Of a stretch of 63,549 bases of DNA, positions 24,638-34,628 are shown piece by piece. The notes beneath the pieces were generated by a model. The model was not told the DNA's origin. It saw nothing but the letters and a program-made list of their open reading frames with translations, and searched no databases. The stretch comes from Sedimenticola hydrogenitrophicus (GTDB taxonomy: Bacteria; Pseudomonadota; Gammaproteobacteria; Chromatiales; Chromatiaceae). A program made the translations under genes and the position numbers. Location of the stretch: assembly GCF_025175675.1 (NCBI RefSeq), contig NZ_JANIOA010000026.1, positions 1 to 63,549 on the forward strand. Reading direction: 5' to 3'. Position 1 is the first letter of the stretch. Each line of letters starts with the position of its first letter.

Positions 24638-25586
24638 ACCCTCCGCGGGCGACAGCGATGGGATTGCCCGCGGCATCGAGGCAGTGGATAGCGCCGCCGG
24701 CCTCGATGCGGCCGATCAGGCTGAGCGGGAGATCCAGGGTCTGTCCCACCGCCTCGACCGCCGCCTGCCGGTCGGCGGGGACTATGAGGCAGAGTTCGTA
24801 ATCGTCCCCGGCGGCGAGCGGCATCGACCAGTCCGCGGTTGCCCGCACATAGGCCGCTAGCGCTGCGGAGAGGGGGATGGCCGCTTGTTGGAGCGTCGCG
24901 CCCACGTTGCTGTGTTCGCAGATATGCCCCAGGTCGGCGAGCAGGCCATCGGAGATGTCGATGGCGCCGCGGGCCAAGTCGCGCAGCGCCAGGGCCTCGG
25001 CAAGCCGGGGTTCGGGCCGCTCCAGCCGCCGCTGCAGCGCCGCCAGATGTTCCCCGGCATCGTAACCGCCCTGCAGGGCGAGCAGCGCCAGCCCGGCATC
25101 GCCCAGGGTGCCGGTCACGTAGATCAGGTCGCCCGGCCGCGCCGCATCGCGCCGCAACGCCCGGCCCGGCTCGACAAAGCCGTGCACCTGAACCGTGATA
25201 CTCAAGGGGCCGCGGGTGGTGTCGCCCCCCACCAGCTGTACCTGATAACGGGCGGCCAGCCGGCCAAAGCCGCGGCAGAACGCCTCGATCCACGCCTCGT
25301 CCACCCGCGGTAAGGTCAGCGCCAGGGTGACCCAGGCCGGCGCTGCCCCCATCGCCGCCAGGTCGCTGAGATTGACCGCCAGCGCCTTGTGTCCCAGGGA
25401 TTCGGCGTCCACACCAGGCAGGAAATGGGTCCCCTCCACCAGGCTGTCGATGCTGACCGCCAGCTGTTGTCCCGGCGGGACCTGCAGCAGGGCGCAGTCA
25501 TCCCCCACGCCCAGCGGCACATCTGAACGGCGCGCGCCGAGGCGGGAGAAGTAGTGCTCGATCAGTTGGAATTCGGAGGCCGGCAT
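24615..25586 (-). CDS. thiL: thiamine-monophosphate kinase, 323 aa
   Basis: ThiL of the PurM-like ATP-binding superfamily, making thiamine diphosphate from thiamine monophosphate. Motifs include GVGDDCALL near residue 27, DSLVEGTHF, NLSDLAAMGA and GDTTRGP, and a C-terminal DISDGLLADLGH. The start MPASEFQLIEHYF fits the usual N-terminus; an upstream in-frame ATG would run into the palindromic repeat at 25622-25701 and is not favoured. Confidence 0.92.
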   Translation of the reverse strand: MPASEFQLIEHYFSRLGARRSDVPLGVGDDCALLQVPPGQQLAVSIDSLVEGTHFLPGVDAESLGHKALAVNLSDLAAMGAAPAWVTLALTLPRVDEAWIEAFCRGFGRLAARYQVQLVGGDTTRGPLSITVQVHGFVEPGRALRRDAARPGDLIYVTGTLGDAGLALLALQGGYDAGEHLAALQRRLERPEPRLAEALALRDLARGAIDISDGLLADLGHICEHSNVGATLQQAAIPLSAALAAYVRATADWSMPLAAGDDYELCLIVPADRQAAVEAVGQTLDLPLSLIGRIEAGGAIHCLDAAGNPIAVARGGYDHFRNP

Positions 25587-26056
25587 GATGTTGTTGGCGA
25601 TACCCTGTGTCCCGTCGGCGCGTAGGATGTGGTGAGGCACGAACCGCATCGAATCGGTAACCCCGCGAACGATGCGGTTCGCAAGCTCACCAGCATCCTA
25701 CCAGCAATTCTGAATTTGGCGAGGTTTAGCCTCGGCATCTCTTGGCAAGGATTCATTTTTAGCCGCGAATGAACGCAAAAGAACGCAAATGAACGCAAAT
25801 AAATTTACCATAATCCCCTCCAGTGGTTTGGTGGGCACCGGAGAGGTGAGGCATTACAGACGACTTAATTGATACCAGGCCTAACGGGCGAGACCCTGGA
25901 GAACCACGGATTCACACAGATAAACACGGATTCAGAATTCTGCTCGCCTATCCGTGTGAATCTGTGTCCATCCGTGGTTCCTTATTCACCGGGCCGGGAT
26001 AACTAAACGGCTATTGAAAGCCCTACTTGGTGTATAGGGCGGGCCGGGCCCGCCGG
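25587..26056. repeat. repeat-filled gap between nusB and thiL
   Basis: No gene. 25622-25701 is the second copy of the palindrome seen at 11151-11227. 25755-25800 has GAACGCAAATGAACGC direct repeats. 25900-25981 is an inverted repeat with arms ACCACGGATTCACACAG and its near complement at the right side. 26038-26055 is a G/C palindrome (GGCGGGCC, GGGCCCGCC) just after nusB. This gap interrupts an otherwise tight nusB-thiL arrangement. Confidence 0.6.
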
Positions 26057-26479
26057 TTACTTCTTCAGCTCGCCCGAACGCAGCTGACGCGCCAGCTTGT
26101 CCAGCACGCCGTTGACATACTTGTGACCCTGCTCGGCGCCGAACACCTTGGAGAGCTCGATCGACTCGTTGATGATCACCTTGTAGGGGACCTCCAACTG
26201 GTAGCGCAGTTCGAAGGCGCCGAGGCGCAGGATCGCCCGCTCAACCGGATCGACGCTCTCGATGGAACGGTCGAGATAGGGCCCCAGCAATTCATCCAGC
26301 TCATCCAGGTGGGCCGGTACGCCGTGCAACAGGGCCTCGAAGTAGGCCAGTTCAAAACTCCCCGGCTTGCGATCGGCCACAAACTGATTGCGGATATCCT
26401 TGATATCCTGCCCCGCGACCTGCCACTGGTAGATGGCCTGTACCGCGTTGTGCCGGGCCTGGCTTCGTTTTTTGCTCAT
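26057..26479 (-). CDS. nusB: transcription antitermination factor NusB, 140 aa
   Basis: Short all-helical RNA-binding protein. The N-terminal RHNAVQAIYQWQ and the C-terminal VIINESIELSKVFGAEQGHKY match the family (E. coli NusB about 139 aa). It works with NusE in rRNA antitermination. The start lies 15 bp after ribH, the standard ribH-nusB pairing. Confidence 0.95.
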   Translation of the reverse strand: MSKKRSQARHNAVQAIYQWQVAGQDIKDIRNQFVADRKPGSFELAYFEALLHGVPAHLDELDELLGPYLDRSIESVDPVERAILRLGAFELRYQLEVPYKVIINESIELSKVFGAEQGHKYVNGVLDKLARQLRSGELKK

Positions 26480-26494
26480 TCAGTCGATGCTCAT

Positions 26495-26965
26495 TCAGTC
26501 GAGCTGGCGCAGGACGTTGACCATCTCGATGGCGGACATGGCTGCTTCCGCTCCCTTGTTGCCGGCCTTGGTGCCGGCCCGCTCGATCGCCTGCTCGATG
26601 GTATCCACCGTGAGTACGCCGAAGGCGATCGGCAACTGGTGTTTGAGGGTCACCTGGGCCATGCCCTTGACGCACTCGCCGGCAACAAAGTCGAAGTGCG
26701 GGGTGCCGCCACGGATCACCGCGCCCAGGGCGACGATGGCGTCATAACCGCCCTTGGCCGCCAGCCGTTCCAGCACCAGCGGCATCTCGAAGGCGCCGGG
26801 TACCCGCACCACGGTGATATCGGCGTCACTGGCACCGTGACGCTTCAGGGTGTCGATCGCCCCGTTCAGCAGACTCTCGACGACAAAACTGTTGAAGCGT
26901 GCCACCACCAGGCAGAAACGCGCGTTTTGTATCGTCAGCGAACCCTCTATGGTTTTTATAGCCAT
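26495..26965 (-). CDS. ribH: 6,7-dimethyl-8-ribityllumazine synthase, 156 aa
   Basis: Lumazine synthase, penultimate step of riboflavin synthesis. Conserved segments are [42 protein letters not shown] with the catalytic His, and the C-terminal [13 protein letters not shown]. Length is normal. It lies between ribBX and nusB on one strand. Confidence 0.95.
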   Translation of the reverse strand: MAIKTIEGSLTIQNARFCLVVARFNSFVVESLLNGAIDTLKRHGASDADITVVRVPGAFEMPLVLERLAAKGGYDAIVALGAVIRGGTPHFDFVAGECVKGMAQVTLKHQLPIAFGVLTVDTIEQAIERAGTKAGNKGAEAAMSAIEMVNVLRQLD

Positions 26966-27034
26966 CTCTTCATACGACCTTTTAGTGCGGGAAGCTTCCC
27001 GATTGGATTATGCAACAGGGCAAAATGACCCGGC

Positions 27035-28147
27035 CTATTCACAAGCCACATACTCGACAATCTCCAGGTCGAAGCCGGAGATGGCGTACAGGCTCTTCGG
27101 CGCGCTCAGCACGCGCATCTTCTGCACCCCCAGGTCGCACAGGATCTGCGCGCCGATACCGTAGGTGCGCAGATGGCGCTTGCTATCCCCGGCCGGCATG
27201 CTCTTCTCCCTGTCGTGGTAATGGAAATCGCGCATGCGCTGGATCATGTCCCGGGTGGTGTCGTGATTGCGCAGCACCACGATGATACCCGAACCCGCCT
27301 TGGCGATCTGTTTCATGGCGTTCTTCAACGGCCAGCTGCAACCGGCATGGCTGGTCGAGAACAGGTCGCACAGGGTGTTCTGCATGTGTACCCGCACCAG
27401 CACCGGCTGGCCCGGGTCCACCTCGCCCATCACCAGGGCCAGATGCAGTTCGGGATCGACACAATCCTGATAGGCCACCAGGCGGAAATCGCCGTACTCG
27501 GTCGGCAGGGTGCACTCGCTGACCCGTTCGATGGTCTTTTCATTACTGACCCGGTAATGGATCAGGTCGGCGATGGTGCCGATCTTCAGGTCGTGCTGCT
27601 CGGCAAACTTCTCCAGGTCGGGCCGGCGCGCCATGCTGCCGTCCTCGTTGAGGATCTCGACAATCGCCGCCGCCGGGCTGAAACCGGCCAGCCGGGCCAG
27701 GTCGCAACCGGCCTCGGTGTGTCCGGCGCGCACCAGCACGCCGCCGGGCTGGGCCATCAGCGGGAAGATGTGGCCGGGCTGCACCAGGTCCTGGGGCATC
27801 GCCGCCTCCTTCACCGCCGCCAGCACCGTGGTGGCGCGATCCGCCGCGGAGATGCCGGTGGTGACTCCCTCGGCCGCCTCGATGGAGACGGTGAAGTTGG
27901 TGGCGTGCTGGGACTCGTTGATCCCCACCATCAGCGGCAGCCGTAACTGCTGGCAGCGCTCCTTGGTCAGGGTCAGGCAGATCAGTCCGCGCCCGAATCG
28001 GGCCATGAAGTTGATCGCCTCGGGCGTCACCGCCTCGGCTGCCATCAGCAGGTCGCCCTCGTTCTCGCGATCCTCATCGTCCATGATGATCACCATCTTG
28101 CCCTGGCGCAGATCCTCGATAATCTCTTCTGTCGTATTAAAAGCCAT
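27035..28147 (-). CDS. ribB: 3,4-dihydroxy-2-butanone-4-phosphate synthase with degenerate GTP cyclohydrolase II domain (RibBX), 370 aa
   Basis: The N-terminal domain (1-200) is a complete DHBP synthase: DDEDRENEGDLLMAAE and the HTEAGCDLARLAG loop with catalytic residues. The C-terminal domain has the GTP cyclohydrolase II fold, but where three zinc cysteines and the catalytic loop should be it reads NTLCDLFSTSHAGCSWPL, without the C-x10-C-x-C pattern. The Tyr/Arg catalytic region is also altered (RNHDTTRDM). Such fusions, called RibBX, keep only DHBP synthase activity. A separate ribA must exist outside the window. Confidence 0.9.
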   Translation of the reverse strand: MAFNTTEEIIEDLRQGKMVIIMDDEDRENEGDLLMAAEAVTPEAINFMARFGRGLICLTLTKERCQQLRLPLMVGINESQHATNFTVSIEAAEGVTTGISAADRATTVLAAVKEAAMPQDLVQPGHIFPLMAQPGGVLVRAGHTEAGCDLARLAGFSPAAAIVEILNEDGSMARRPDLEKFAEQHDLKIGTIADLIHYRVSNEKTIERVSECTLPTEYGDFRLVAYQDCVDPELHLALVMGEVDPGQPVLVRVHMQNTLCDLFSTSHAGCSWPLKNAMKQIAKAGSGIIVVLRNHDTTRDMIQRMRDFHYHDREKSMPAGDSKRHLRTYGIGAQILCDLGVQKMRVLSAPKSLYAISGFDLEIVEYVACE

Positions 28148-28658
28148 AATTACTACCGTGCCTCAAAGCACCGAAAACAGCGGAAAAGTGTAACAAAGCC
28201 GGGGGAATCTCCCAAGACATTAAAAATCTGATCGGCGGATGCGCTGAGCTTATGCCCTCCTCACCCCCGTAAATGGTACATCCTGGTACCACGCCTCATA
28301 TAGGGTCTGCTCCCCATTTGCGAGGCGTCAGCCCGTAGGTTGGGGTGAGGAACGAACCCCAACATCATGGCGCACACGCATGAAACCCCGTTGGGGTTCA
28401 CAGGCTCACCCCAACCTACGGCCTGGCCATCAAGTCCACCTGTGCATTCCAGGCCATGACGAAACCCGGGAGCCGCTTATCCCAACCCATCCACGGCCGT
28501 CAAACGGTGGGTATGCATTCCCACGCGGAGCGTGGAACGAGGGGATGATCGCAGCGCCCTCAGGGGTCGGAGTCAAGCCACGGCAAGGAAGCATGGTAAA
28601 TGGAAGCAACCCGGGCGGCTTGACTCCGACCCCAGACTTTCGCGGGAACGGTCTCCAA
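28148..28658. repeat. repeat-rich gap between ribE and ribBX
   Basis: No gene and no FMN riboswitch consensus is visible. 28332-28420 is an inverted repeat (GTAGGTTGGGGTGAG with CTCACCCCAACCTAC). 28563-28633 is a palindrome of the GGGGTCGGAGTCAA type. 28260-28300 carries GGTACATCCTGGTACC. The accumulation of these elements in the operon gap matches the other intergenic regions of the window. Confidence 0.6.
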
Positions 28659-29324
28659 TTAGCGCAAAAACCCCCGCTCCGCCAGCAACGCCATCGTCAC
28701 ACCGGATTCGGGCGTGGCCGGCTGCGCCGCCCGCTCGCCCAGCAGCAACCGCTCCAGGTAGCGCGCCACCAGGTCCACCTCCAGGTTGACCCGGCTACCC
28801 GGGCGGTAGTCGGCGGTGATGGTCTCCTGCCGGGTGTGGGGGACGATATTCAGATCGAAGCGGTGGCCATCCACCGCGTTCACCGTGAGGCTGGCGCCGT
28901 CGACGCAGATCGAGCCCTTTTGGGCGATATAGCGGGCCAGTGCCGGCGGCGCCTCCACCAGCAAGCGGATCGAGCGCGCCTCTTCGCGCCGCTCCAGGAT
29001 GGTCCCCACCCCGTCCACGTGGCCGCTCACCAGGTGGCCGCCCAGCGGGGTGCTCAGGGTCAGCGCCTTCTCCAGGTTGACCCGGCTGCCCACCGCCAGC
29101 TCGGACAGGGTGCTCAGCGCCAGGGTCTCGCGCGACACGTCGGCCAGGTAACCGTCGCCGGTCAGTTCGACCACCGTCAGGCAGACGCCGTTGGTGGCGA
29201 TGCTGTCGCCGAGCCGCACATCGGCCAGGGGCAACCGGCCAACGCGAATCGCCAGGCGCAGATCACCGCCGCGGAGTTCGCGACCGGCCAGGGTACCGAC
29301 GGCCTGGATAATGCCTGTAAACAT
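28659..29324 (-). CDS. ribE: riboflavin synthase alpha subunit, 221 aa
   Basis: Two tandem lumazine-binding barrels. It begins [12 protein letters not shown], has the internal repeat starts GDSIATNGVCLTV and KGSICVDGASLTVN, and the HLVSGHVDGVGT loop. It catalyses the dismutation of two lumazines to riboflavin. The start overlaps the ribD stop by one base. The C-terminus is slightly longer than in E. coli. Confidence 0.95.
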   Translation of the reverse strand: MFTGIIQAVGTLAGRELRGGDLRLAIRVGRLPLADVRLGDSIATNGVCLTVVELTGDGYLADVSRETLALSTLSELAVGSRVNLEKALTLSTPLGGHLVSGHVDGVGTILERREEARSIRLLVEAPPALARYIAQKGSICVDGASLTVNAVDGHRFDLNIVPHTRQETITADYRPGSRVNLEVDLVARYLERLLLGERAAQPATPESGVTMALLAERGFLR

Positions 29325-30460
29325 CAGCTCTCCACCTTGATGGCTCGTGTGGGTTTCACCCGGATGCGCAGATCGGGCCCGACCATGCGCAGATCCTCGA
29401 TCTCCAGGGCGATGCGGTCTTTCATTTCGGTCAGGGCCGGCAGATTGAGCAGCCCCCGGGCATCGCTGCCCATCAGGATCGGCGCCGCATAGATGGTCAG
29501 TTCGTCCACCACCCCGGCCGCCACCGCCGCCCCGGCCAGGGTGGGACCGGATTCGATCAGCACCTCGTTGATGCCGCGCTGGGCCAGCGTCTCCATCAGC
29601 CGCTCCAGGTCGATCCCCAAGCCGCGACGCGGCAGTTGGATCACCTCGGCCCCAGCCGCCTCCAGCGCCTGCCTTCTGCTCTCATCATCGGTCACGCTGA
29701 TCACCAGGGTCGGCCCCGGCAGGCTCAGCATCCGCGCAGTGGGGGACAGCTGCAGATCGGGATCCAGCACCACCCGCAGCGGCTGCGGCAGGTAGTCGTC
29801 CGAGACCACCCCCGGCAGTTCGGCGGCACGCAGGCGCACGTTCATCGAGGGGTCATCGGCCCGTACCGTGCCGATGCCGGTGACGATGGCATCGCTGCGC
29901 GCGCGCAGCCGCTGCACATCCAGCCGCGCCGCCTCGCTGGTTATCCACTTGCTCTCGCCGCTGGCCATGGCGGTACGCCCGTCCAGGCTCATCGCCAGCT
30001 TGCAGCGCACAAAGGGCCGACCGCGACTCATGCGGGCGATGAAACCGGGATTGAGGGCCTGCGCCTGGGCCGTCATCACCCCCTGATCGACCCGGATGCC
30101 GGCCGCCTGCAGCTGGGCGATGCCCTGGCCGGCCACCCGTGGATTGGGGTCGGTCATGGCCACCACCACCCGCACCACGCCGGCTTCGATCAGGCCGTCG
30201 CTACAGGGCGGGGTGCGACCGTGATGACAGCAGGGTTCCAGGGTCACGTAGGCAGTGGCGCCGCGTGCCCGCTCCCCGGCTTCGGCCAGGGCGTTGCGTT
30301 CGGCGTGGGGTTCGCCGGCGCGGTGGTGAAAACCCTCGCCGACGATCACGCCGTCACGCACCAGCACGCAGCCGACCCGGGGATTGGGATGGGTGGTGTA
30401 AAGACCCTGTTCGGCCAGGCGGATGGCCCGGGCCATGTAGTAGTGGTCTTCAGCCGTCAT
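29324..30460 (-). CDS. ribD: bifunctional deaminase/reductase RibD, 378 aa
   Basis: N-terminal cytidine-deaminase-like domain with zinc motifs HAERNAL (HAE) and [13 protein letters not shown] (PCxxxxxxPPC). The C-terminal reductase domain has [19 protein letters not shown] and ESGPTLAGA. It performs the second and third steps of the riboflavin pathway. It overlaps nrdR by 11 bp. Confidence 0.95.
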   Translation of the reverse strand: MTAEDHYYMARAIRLAEQGLYTTHPNPRVGCVLVRDGVIVGEGFHHRAGEPHAERNALAEAGERARGATAYVTLEPCCHHGRTPPCSDGLIEAGVVRVVVAMTDPNPRVAGQGIAQLQAAGIRVDQGVMTAQAQALNPGFIARMSRGRPFVRCKLAMSLDGRTAMASGESKWITSEAARLDVQRLRARSDAIVTGIGTVRADDPSMNVRLRAAELPGVVSDDYLPQPLRVVLDPDLQLSPTARMLSLPGPTLVISVTDDESRRQALEAAGAEVIQLPRRGLGIDLERLMETLAQRGINEVLIESGPTLAGAAVAAGVVDELTIYAAPILMGSDARGLLNLPALTEMKDRIALEIEDLRMVGPDLRIRVKPTRAIKVES

Positions 30461-30965
30461 CGTCTTTGTTGCCGTTGAGCAGGTCCAGCTGATCGCGGCG
30501 CACGTCCGGCGGCAGCTGCTTCTCCAGCCGTTCGATCTCCTCGCGGAAGGCGTTCACGTCCTCGAAACTGCGATACACCGAGGCGAAGCGCACATAGGCC
30601 ACCTGGTCCAGGGCCCGCAGCTCCTCCATCACCCACTCGCCGATCTGCCGCGATGGCACCTCGCGCTCGCCATGGGCCAGCAGCTTGCGACGAATGTGGC
30701 CGATCGCCTCCTCCACCTGCTCGGCGCTGACCGGGCGTTTCTCCAGGGCACGGGACATGCCGGAGGCGAGCTTGCGGCCATCGAACGGGACCCGGCTGCC
30801 ATCCTGCTTGATCAGCATCGGCAGGGTCAGTTCCGCCGTTTCGTAGGTGGTGAAGCGCTCCTTGCAGATGGCGCATTCGCGCCGTCGACGCACCTGGTCC
30901 CCATCCCCGAACAGTCGGGAATCCACCACCTTGGTATCCTGGGCACCGCAGAAAGGGCATCGCAT
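30450..30965 (-). CDS. nrdR: transcriptional repressor NrdR, 171 aa
   Basis: Zinc ribbon C3, C6, C31, C34 ([10 protein letters not shown] and ECAIC) followed by an ATP-cone domain ([20 protein letters not shown]). It senses ATP/dATP and represses ribonucleotide reductase genes through NrdR boxes. It heads the riboflavin operon, a usual position in Proteobacteria. Length is a little above the 150-aa average because of an acidic C-terminal tail. Confidence 0.95.
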   Translation of the reverse strand: MRCPFCGAQDTKVVDSRLFGDGDQVRRRRECAICKERFTTYETAELTLPMLIKQDGSRVPFDGRKLASGMSRALEKRPVSAEQVEEAIGHIRRKLLAHGEREVPSRQIGEWVMEELRALDQVAYVRFASVYRSFEDVNAFREEIERLEKQLPPDVRRDQLDLLNGNKDDDG

Positions 30966-31040
30966 GATTTAACCTGATCTTTCCAGAAAGCGCATGAAAA
31001 ACTTGGCCCTGGGCCATTGATCCCAGATTTGCCCGGTTGC

Positions 31041-31216
31041 GTAGGGTGGGTTAGCGACGCACAGGCACCCCACTTCCAGACCACGACAATACCCGGGCGC
31101 CGCGTAACCCACCATTTTTTCAATCCATCTCAACCTGCCAAACGGTGGGTTACGGCGCGCGCACGGTGCAATGCAACCGGCCACCCGCTGCGCAGGGCGC
31201 GCCTAACCCACCCTAC
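31041..31216. repeat. dispersed 'GTAGGGTGGGTTA' repeat, long form, copy a
   Basis: Inverted arms GTAGGGTGGGTTAG and CTAACCCACCCTAC enclose inner arms around GGCGCCGCGTAACCCACC and AACGGTGGGTTACGGCGC. A second long copy is at 58412-58574 and two short copies are at 39774-39846 and 56436-56508. It fills the gap between glyA and nrdR and probably forms a strong hairpin. Confidence 0.75.
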
Positions 31217-31276
31217 ATCCCATCGGCTCCACTTCACAATGACAGCGGAGCGTTCACCCTTGGTCCGGGCGCATGC

Positions 31277-32539
31277 TTACCGATAGACCGGATGCCGCTT
31301 GCACAGATCCAGCACCTGGGCCTTGACCCGGTCGATGGCCGCCTGGTCGCCGCGGGCATCGATCACGTCGCACATCCAGCCCGCCAGGGTCCTGGCCTCG
31401 GCCTCGCCGACGCCGCGGGTGGTCAGAGCCGGGGTACCGACACGGATGCCGCTGGTGACGAAGGGCGACTGCGGATCGTTGGGCACGGCGTTCTTGTTGA
31501 CCGTGATATTGGCCTCCCCCAGCCAGGCATCCACATCCTTGCCGGTGAGGCCGGCCTGGATGAAGCTGACCAGGAACAGGTGGTCGTTGGTGCCGCCGGA
31601 GACCACGTCGTAGCCGCGTTCGATGAACACGCTGGCCATCGCCTGGGCATTGTCGATCACCTGCTGCTGATAGGCCTTGAACTCCGGCTCCATCGCCTCT
31701 TTGAAGGCCACCGCCTTGGCGGCGATCACGTGCATCAGTGGACCGCCCTGGGTGCCGGGGAAGACCAGCGAGTTGAGCTTCTTCTCGATCTCCGGGTTGG
31801 CCTTGGCCAGGATCAGGCCGCCGCGCGGACCGCGCAGGGTCTTGTGAGTGGTGGTGGCGGTGACATCGGCGATCTGCACCGGACTCGGGTAGAGGCCGGC
31901 GGCGATCAGACCGGCGACATGGGCCATGTCGACAAACAGATAGGCGCCCACCTCATCGGCGATGGCACGGAAGCGCTGCCAGTCGACCACCCGCGAGTAG
32001 GCGGAGAAGCCGGCCACGATCATTTTCGGCTTGTGCTCACGGGCCAGGCGCTCCACCTCGGCGTAGTCGATCTCGCCGGTGGCCGCATCGAGTCCGTACT
32101 GGACGGCGTTGTACAGCTTGCCGGAGAAGTTGGGCTTGGCGCCGTGGGTCAGGTGGCCGCCGTGGGCCAGGCTCATGCCCAGCACGGTGTCGCCCGGCTC
32201 ACACAGGGCCATGTAGACGGCGGCATTGGCCTGGGAACCGGAGTGCGGCTGGACGTTGGCGTAGTCGGCGCCGAACAGCGCCTTGGCGCGGTCGATGGCC
32301 AGCTGCTCGGCGATATCCACATACTCGCAGCCACCGTAGTAGCGCTTGCCGGGATAGCCTTCGGCATACTTGTTGGTCAGCACGCTGCCCTGGGCCTGCA
32401 TCACCCGCGGGCTGGTGTAATTTTCCGAGGCGATCAGCTCTATATGCTCCTCCTGCCGGGTCTCCTCCGCCTGGATCGCCGCCCAGAGCTCGTCATCATA
32501 ACCACCGATCTGCATATCTTTACTGAACATGTCAGCCAT
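31277..32539 (-). CDS. glyA: serine hydroxymethyltransferase, 420 aa
   Basis: PLP enzyme interconverting serine and glycine with tetrahydrofolate. Typical segments are [30 protein letters not shown], and the PLP-lysine region [17 protein letters not shown]. Length and start agree with GlyA (about 417 aa). It is placed upstream of nrdR, as in many Gammaproteobacteria, with a repeat in between. Confidence 0.96.
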   Translation of the reverse strand: MADMFSKDMQIGGYDDELWAAIQAEETRQEEHIELIASENYTSPRVMQAQGSVLTNKYAEGYPGKRYYGGCEYVDIAEQLAIDRAKALFGADYANVQPHSGSQANAAVYMALCEPGDTVLGMSLAHGGHLTHGAKPNFSGKLYNAVQYGLDAATGEIDYAEVERLAREHKPKMIVAGFSAYSRVVDWQRFRAIADEVGAYLFVDMAHVAGLIAAGLYPSPVQIADVTATTTHKTLRGPRGGLILAKANPEIEKKLNSLVFPGTQGGPLMHVIAAKAVAFKEAMEPEFKAYQQQVIDNAQAMASVFIERGYDVVSGGTNDHLFLVSFIQAGLTGKDVDAWLGEANITVNKNAVPNDPQSPFVTSGIRVGTPALTTRGVGEAEARTLAGWMCDVIDARGDQAAIDRVKAQVLDLCKRHPVYR

Positions 32540-32754
32540 CTCCGCCGGGAAAAAATGGGATATTTTAACACCAAGCGGGCAGAGCGTCGCTATCCGCTTG
32601 AAAGAATCCGCTCCCGGTTGCGAAAAATCCGCTTATGACACCGAACGGCTCAGGGATGGGGAATTATGGACGCTAAGGGGTTGATCACCCGGGATACCGG
32701 ACTTGGTACTTTCAGAACCGGTCTGAAAATCAACAACTAAGGAGAACGTCCCCG

Positions 32755-33660
32755 ATGCGAATTATTGCCACCTTTGCCTGCCTGAGCCTGTTGTTCGCCG
32801 CACCCTCGGCCTACACCGCCGGGTCGGATAACCAGGAACTGCAGGGCCTGGTCGACCAGCTGCGCGAACTGACCGAGCGGGCCCGCCAGCAGCGGGCGGC
32901 CGATCGCTGGCTGCTGAACGAACTGGAGGAACTGGTCAGCCGCCACGACTGGCCCTGGCGCAATGAACTGCTGAGCGAGGACTTCGCGGACGGCGACTAT
33001 GACCAGAATCCCCGCTGGCAGGTGCACTCCGGCCGCTTCTGGGTGGACAGCCGGCTGGGGCTGCGTTCGCGCAGTGAGGCGGCCAGCGACCCGGCGCAAC
33101 CACCGAAAAAAGCGGAACAGAAGCAGGACCTGGGCAAGGCGTTGCTGGGGGCCCTGCTGCAGGATGCGCTACGTGGCGACAACGACAGCCGAGGCCGGGA
33201 AGAGCGCCGCGAGGAATCCCGCGAACAGCCCCACCAACCGGCCGAGATCCGCTTGCCATTGCCGGTCCCCCCGGTCTTCGACCTGCAGATCGAGCTATCC
33301 GCGCACAATCCACCGAGCGAGGCCGGGCAGATCGAGTTCAGTCTCGACCAGGGGGAACTGGGTGATACCGGCTACCGGCTGGTGCTGATGCTGGGCGAGC
33401 GCGGTAGCCTTGAGCTGCTGAGCCGGCTCAACGGCCGCACCCGGGTGATCGAACGCCTGGAACTGGATAATATAGGCGACGGTCGGACCCACGCCATCGA
33501 ATGGCGCCGCGGCCCCAACGGCCGGATCGAACTGCTCCTGGACGAGCAGCCCCTGCTCCAGGTCAGCGACCACTCCTTCCGCCACCCCTTCAGCCAACTC
33601 GCCATCCGCAACCAGGTGGGGGACTTCGCCATCGGCAGCATCCGCCTGTACGGCAACTAA
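32755..33660 (+). CDS. exported protein with lectin-like C-terminal domain, 301 aa
   Basis: Signal peptide 1-22 (cleavage after YTA). A coiled helix at about 25-60 (LQGLVDQLRELTERARQQR) is followed by a beta-rich domain: LSEDFADGDYDQNPRWQVHSG resembles the start of concanavalin/laminin-G-like domains, and the strands VFDLQIEL to IGSIRLYGN complete it. A low-complexity, charged insert (about 100-160, rich in R, E and Q) splits the domain. The function is unknown; it may bind sugar or be a cell-surface protein. AAGGAG lies upstream. Confidence 0.7.
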   Translation: MRIIATFACLSLLFAAPSAYTAGSDNQELQGLVDQLRELTERARQQRAADRWLLNELEELVSRHDWPWRNELLSEDFADGDYDQNPRWQVHSGRFWVDSRLGLRSRSEAASDPAQPPKKAEQKQDLGKALLGALLQDALRGDNDSRGREERREESREQPHQPAEIRLPLPVPPVFDLQIELSAHNPPSEAGQIEFSLDQGELGDTGYRLVLMLGERGSLELLSRLNGRTRVIERLELDNIGDGRTHAIEWRRGPNGRIELLLDEQPLLQVSDHSFRHPFSQLAIRNQVGDFAIGSIRLYGN

Positions 33661-33790
33661 GGGGCGTTGTCAGGGTGACCGACCACGCAGAACCGGCAAT
33701 CACCCCATGGTGCAAGCCCATCACGGCTTGCGTTGTCGGCAGGGAAGGCGATATAAATTTAATTCGCGACAGATCCGGAGAGTCAGATAG

Positions 33791-34576
33791 ATGATCATGA
33801 AAGGCGTACGGACCGTGGTATACGGACTGCTGATCCTGCTGTGCCAGCTGCCGCTGGCCCAGGCCGCCACGCAGATCAACCTGGCGGAGGCGATCAATAT
33901 CGCCGGGCGCCAGCGTATGCTCAGCCAGCGCATCGTCAAGTCCTACCTGCAGATGGGACAGGATGTCCGCTACCGGGTAGCCAAGGGCCACCTCAAGGGG
34001 TCGATCATCCTGTTCGAACAGCAGCTCAACATGCTCAAGGGGTTCAGCCAGGACCCGGAGACCCAGCGTGGACTCGCCCTGGTGGAGCAGCTCTGGAAAC
34101 CGGTCAAGGCCATCGCCAGCGGTCCGGTACAGCGGGAGAAGGCCGAGGAGCTGAGGGCCAATGCCGAACAGCTGCTGGCGGCCGCCCACCAGGTGGTGCT
34201 GATCCTGACCGACCAGTCCGGCACCCAGCAGGGCCACCTGGTCAATATCGCCGGCCGCCAGCGCATGCTCAGCCAACGCATGGGCAACCTCTACATGCTG
34301 ATGAGCTGGAAGTTCGACGATGAGCTCTACCGCCAGGACTACCAGGCCGCCACCGAGCAGTTCGACAACGCCCTGCAAGAGCTGAGCTATGCCAACGAGA
34401 ACACCCCGGAGATCGGCCGGATCCTCGACCAGGTGAGACAGAACTGGGGCCTGTACAAGTTGAGCAACCGCATGGGCGAGGGCGAGTTCGTGCCGGGGCT
34501 GGCGGTGCGCATGCTGGACAAGATCCTGCTGCAGATGAACGAGGTGACCGGGCTCTACGCCGCCCTGCCCCGGTAG
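33791..34576 (+). CDS. periplasmic protein with two PilJ-type sensor motifs, 261 aa
   Basis: A signal peptide (to about residue 25, AQA) leads to an all-helical protein with two copies of the INIAGRQRMLSQR signature (about 37-49 and 155-167). This is the P-box-like motif of the PilJ/NarX sensor domain that binds nitrate or other small ligands. Here it is not attached to a kinase or chemoreceptor and there is no C-terminal membrane helix. It may be a soluble sensor or scavenger that works with a separate receptor. It is convergent with the NosL cluster. Confidence 0.8.
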   Translation: MIMKGVRTVVYGLLILLCQLPLAQAATQINLAEAINIAGRQRMLSQRIVKSYLQMGQDVRYRVAKGHLKGSIILFEQQLNMLKGFSQDPETQRGLALVEQLWKPVKAIASGPVQREKAEELRANAEQLLAAAHQVVLILTDQSGTQQGHLVNIAGRQRMLSQRMGNLYMLMSWKFDDELYRQDYQAATEQFDNALQELSYANENTPEIGRILDQVRQNWGLYKLSNRMGEGEFVPGLAVRMLDKILLQMNEVTGLYAALPR

Positions 34577-34628
34577 CCGGCACCGCGGCCGGATTCGACC
34601 ACGCCCGCCGTCCCCTGCCGGGCCAGAC

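Noticed and set aside
26038-26056. Terminator after nusB
   Set aside because: The G/C palindrome is present, but no T-tract follows on the minus strand, so intrinsic termination is not supported.
28148-28300. FMN riboswitch upstream of ribBX
   Set aside because: The RFN consensus blocks (such as GGGGCAGGGTGAAA and CGGCGGTA) are not present on the minus strand.
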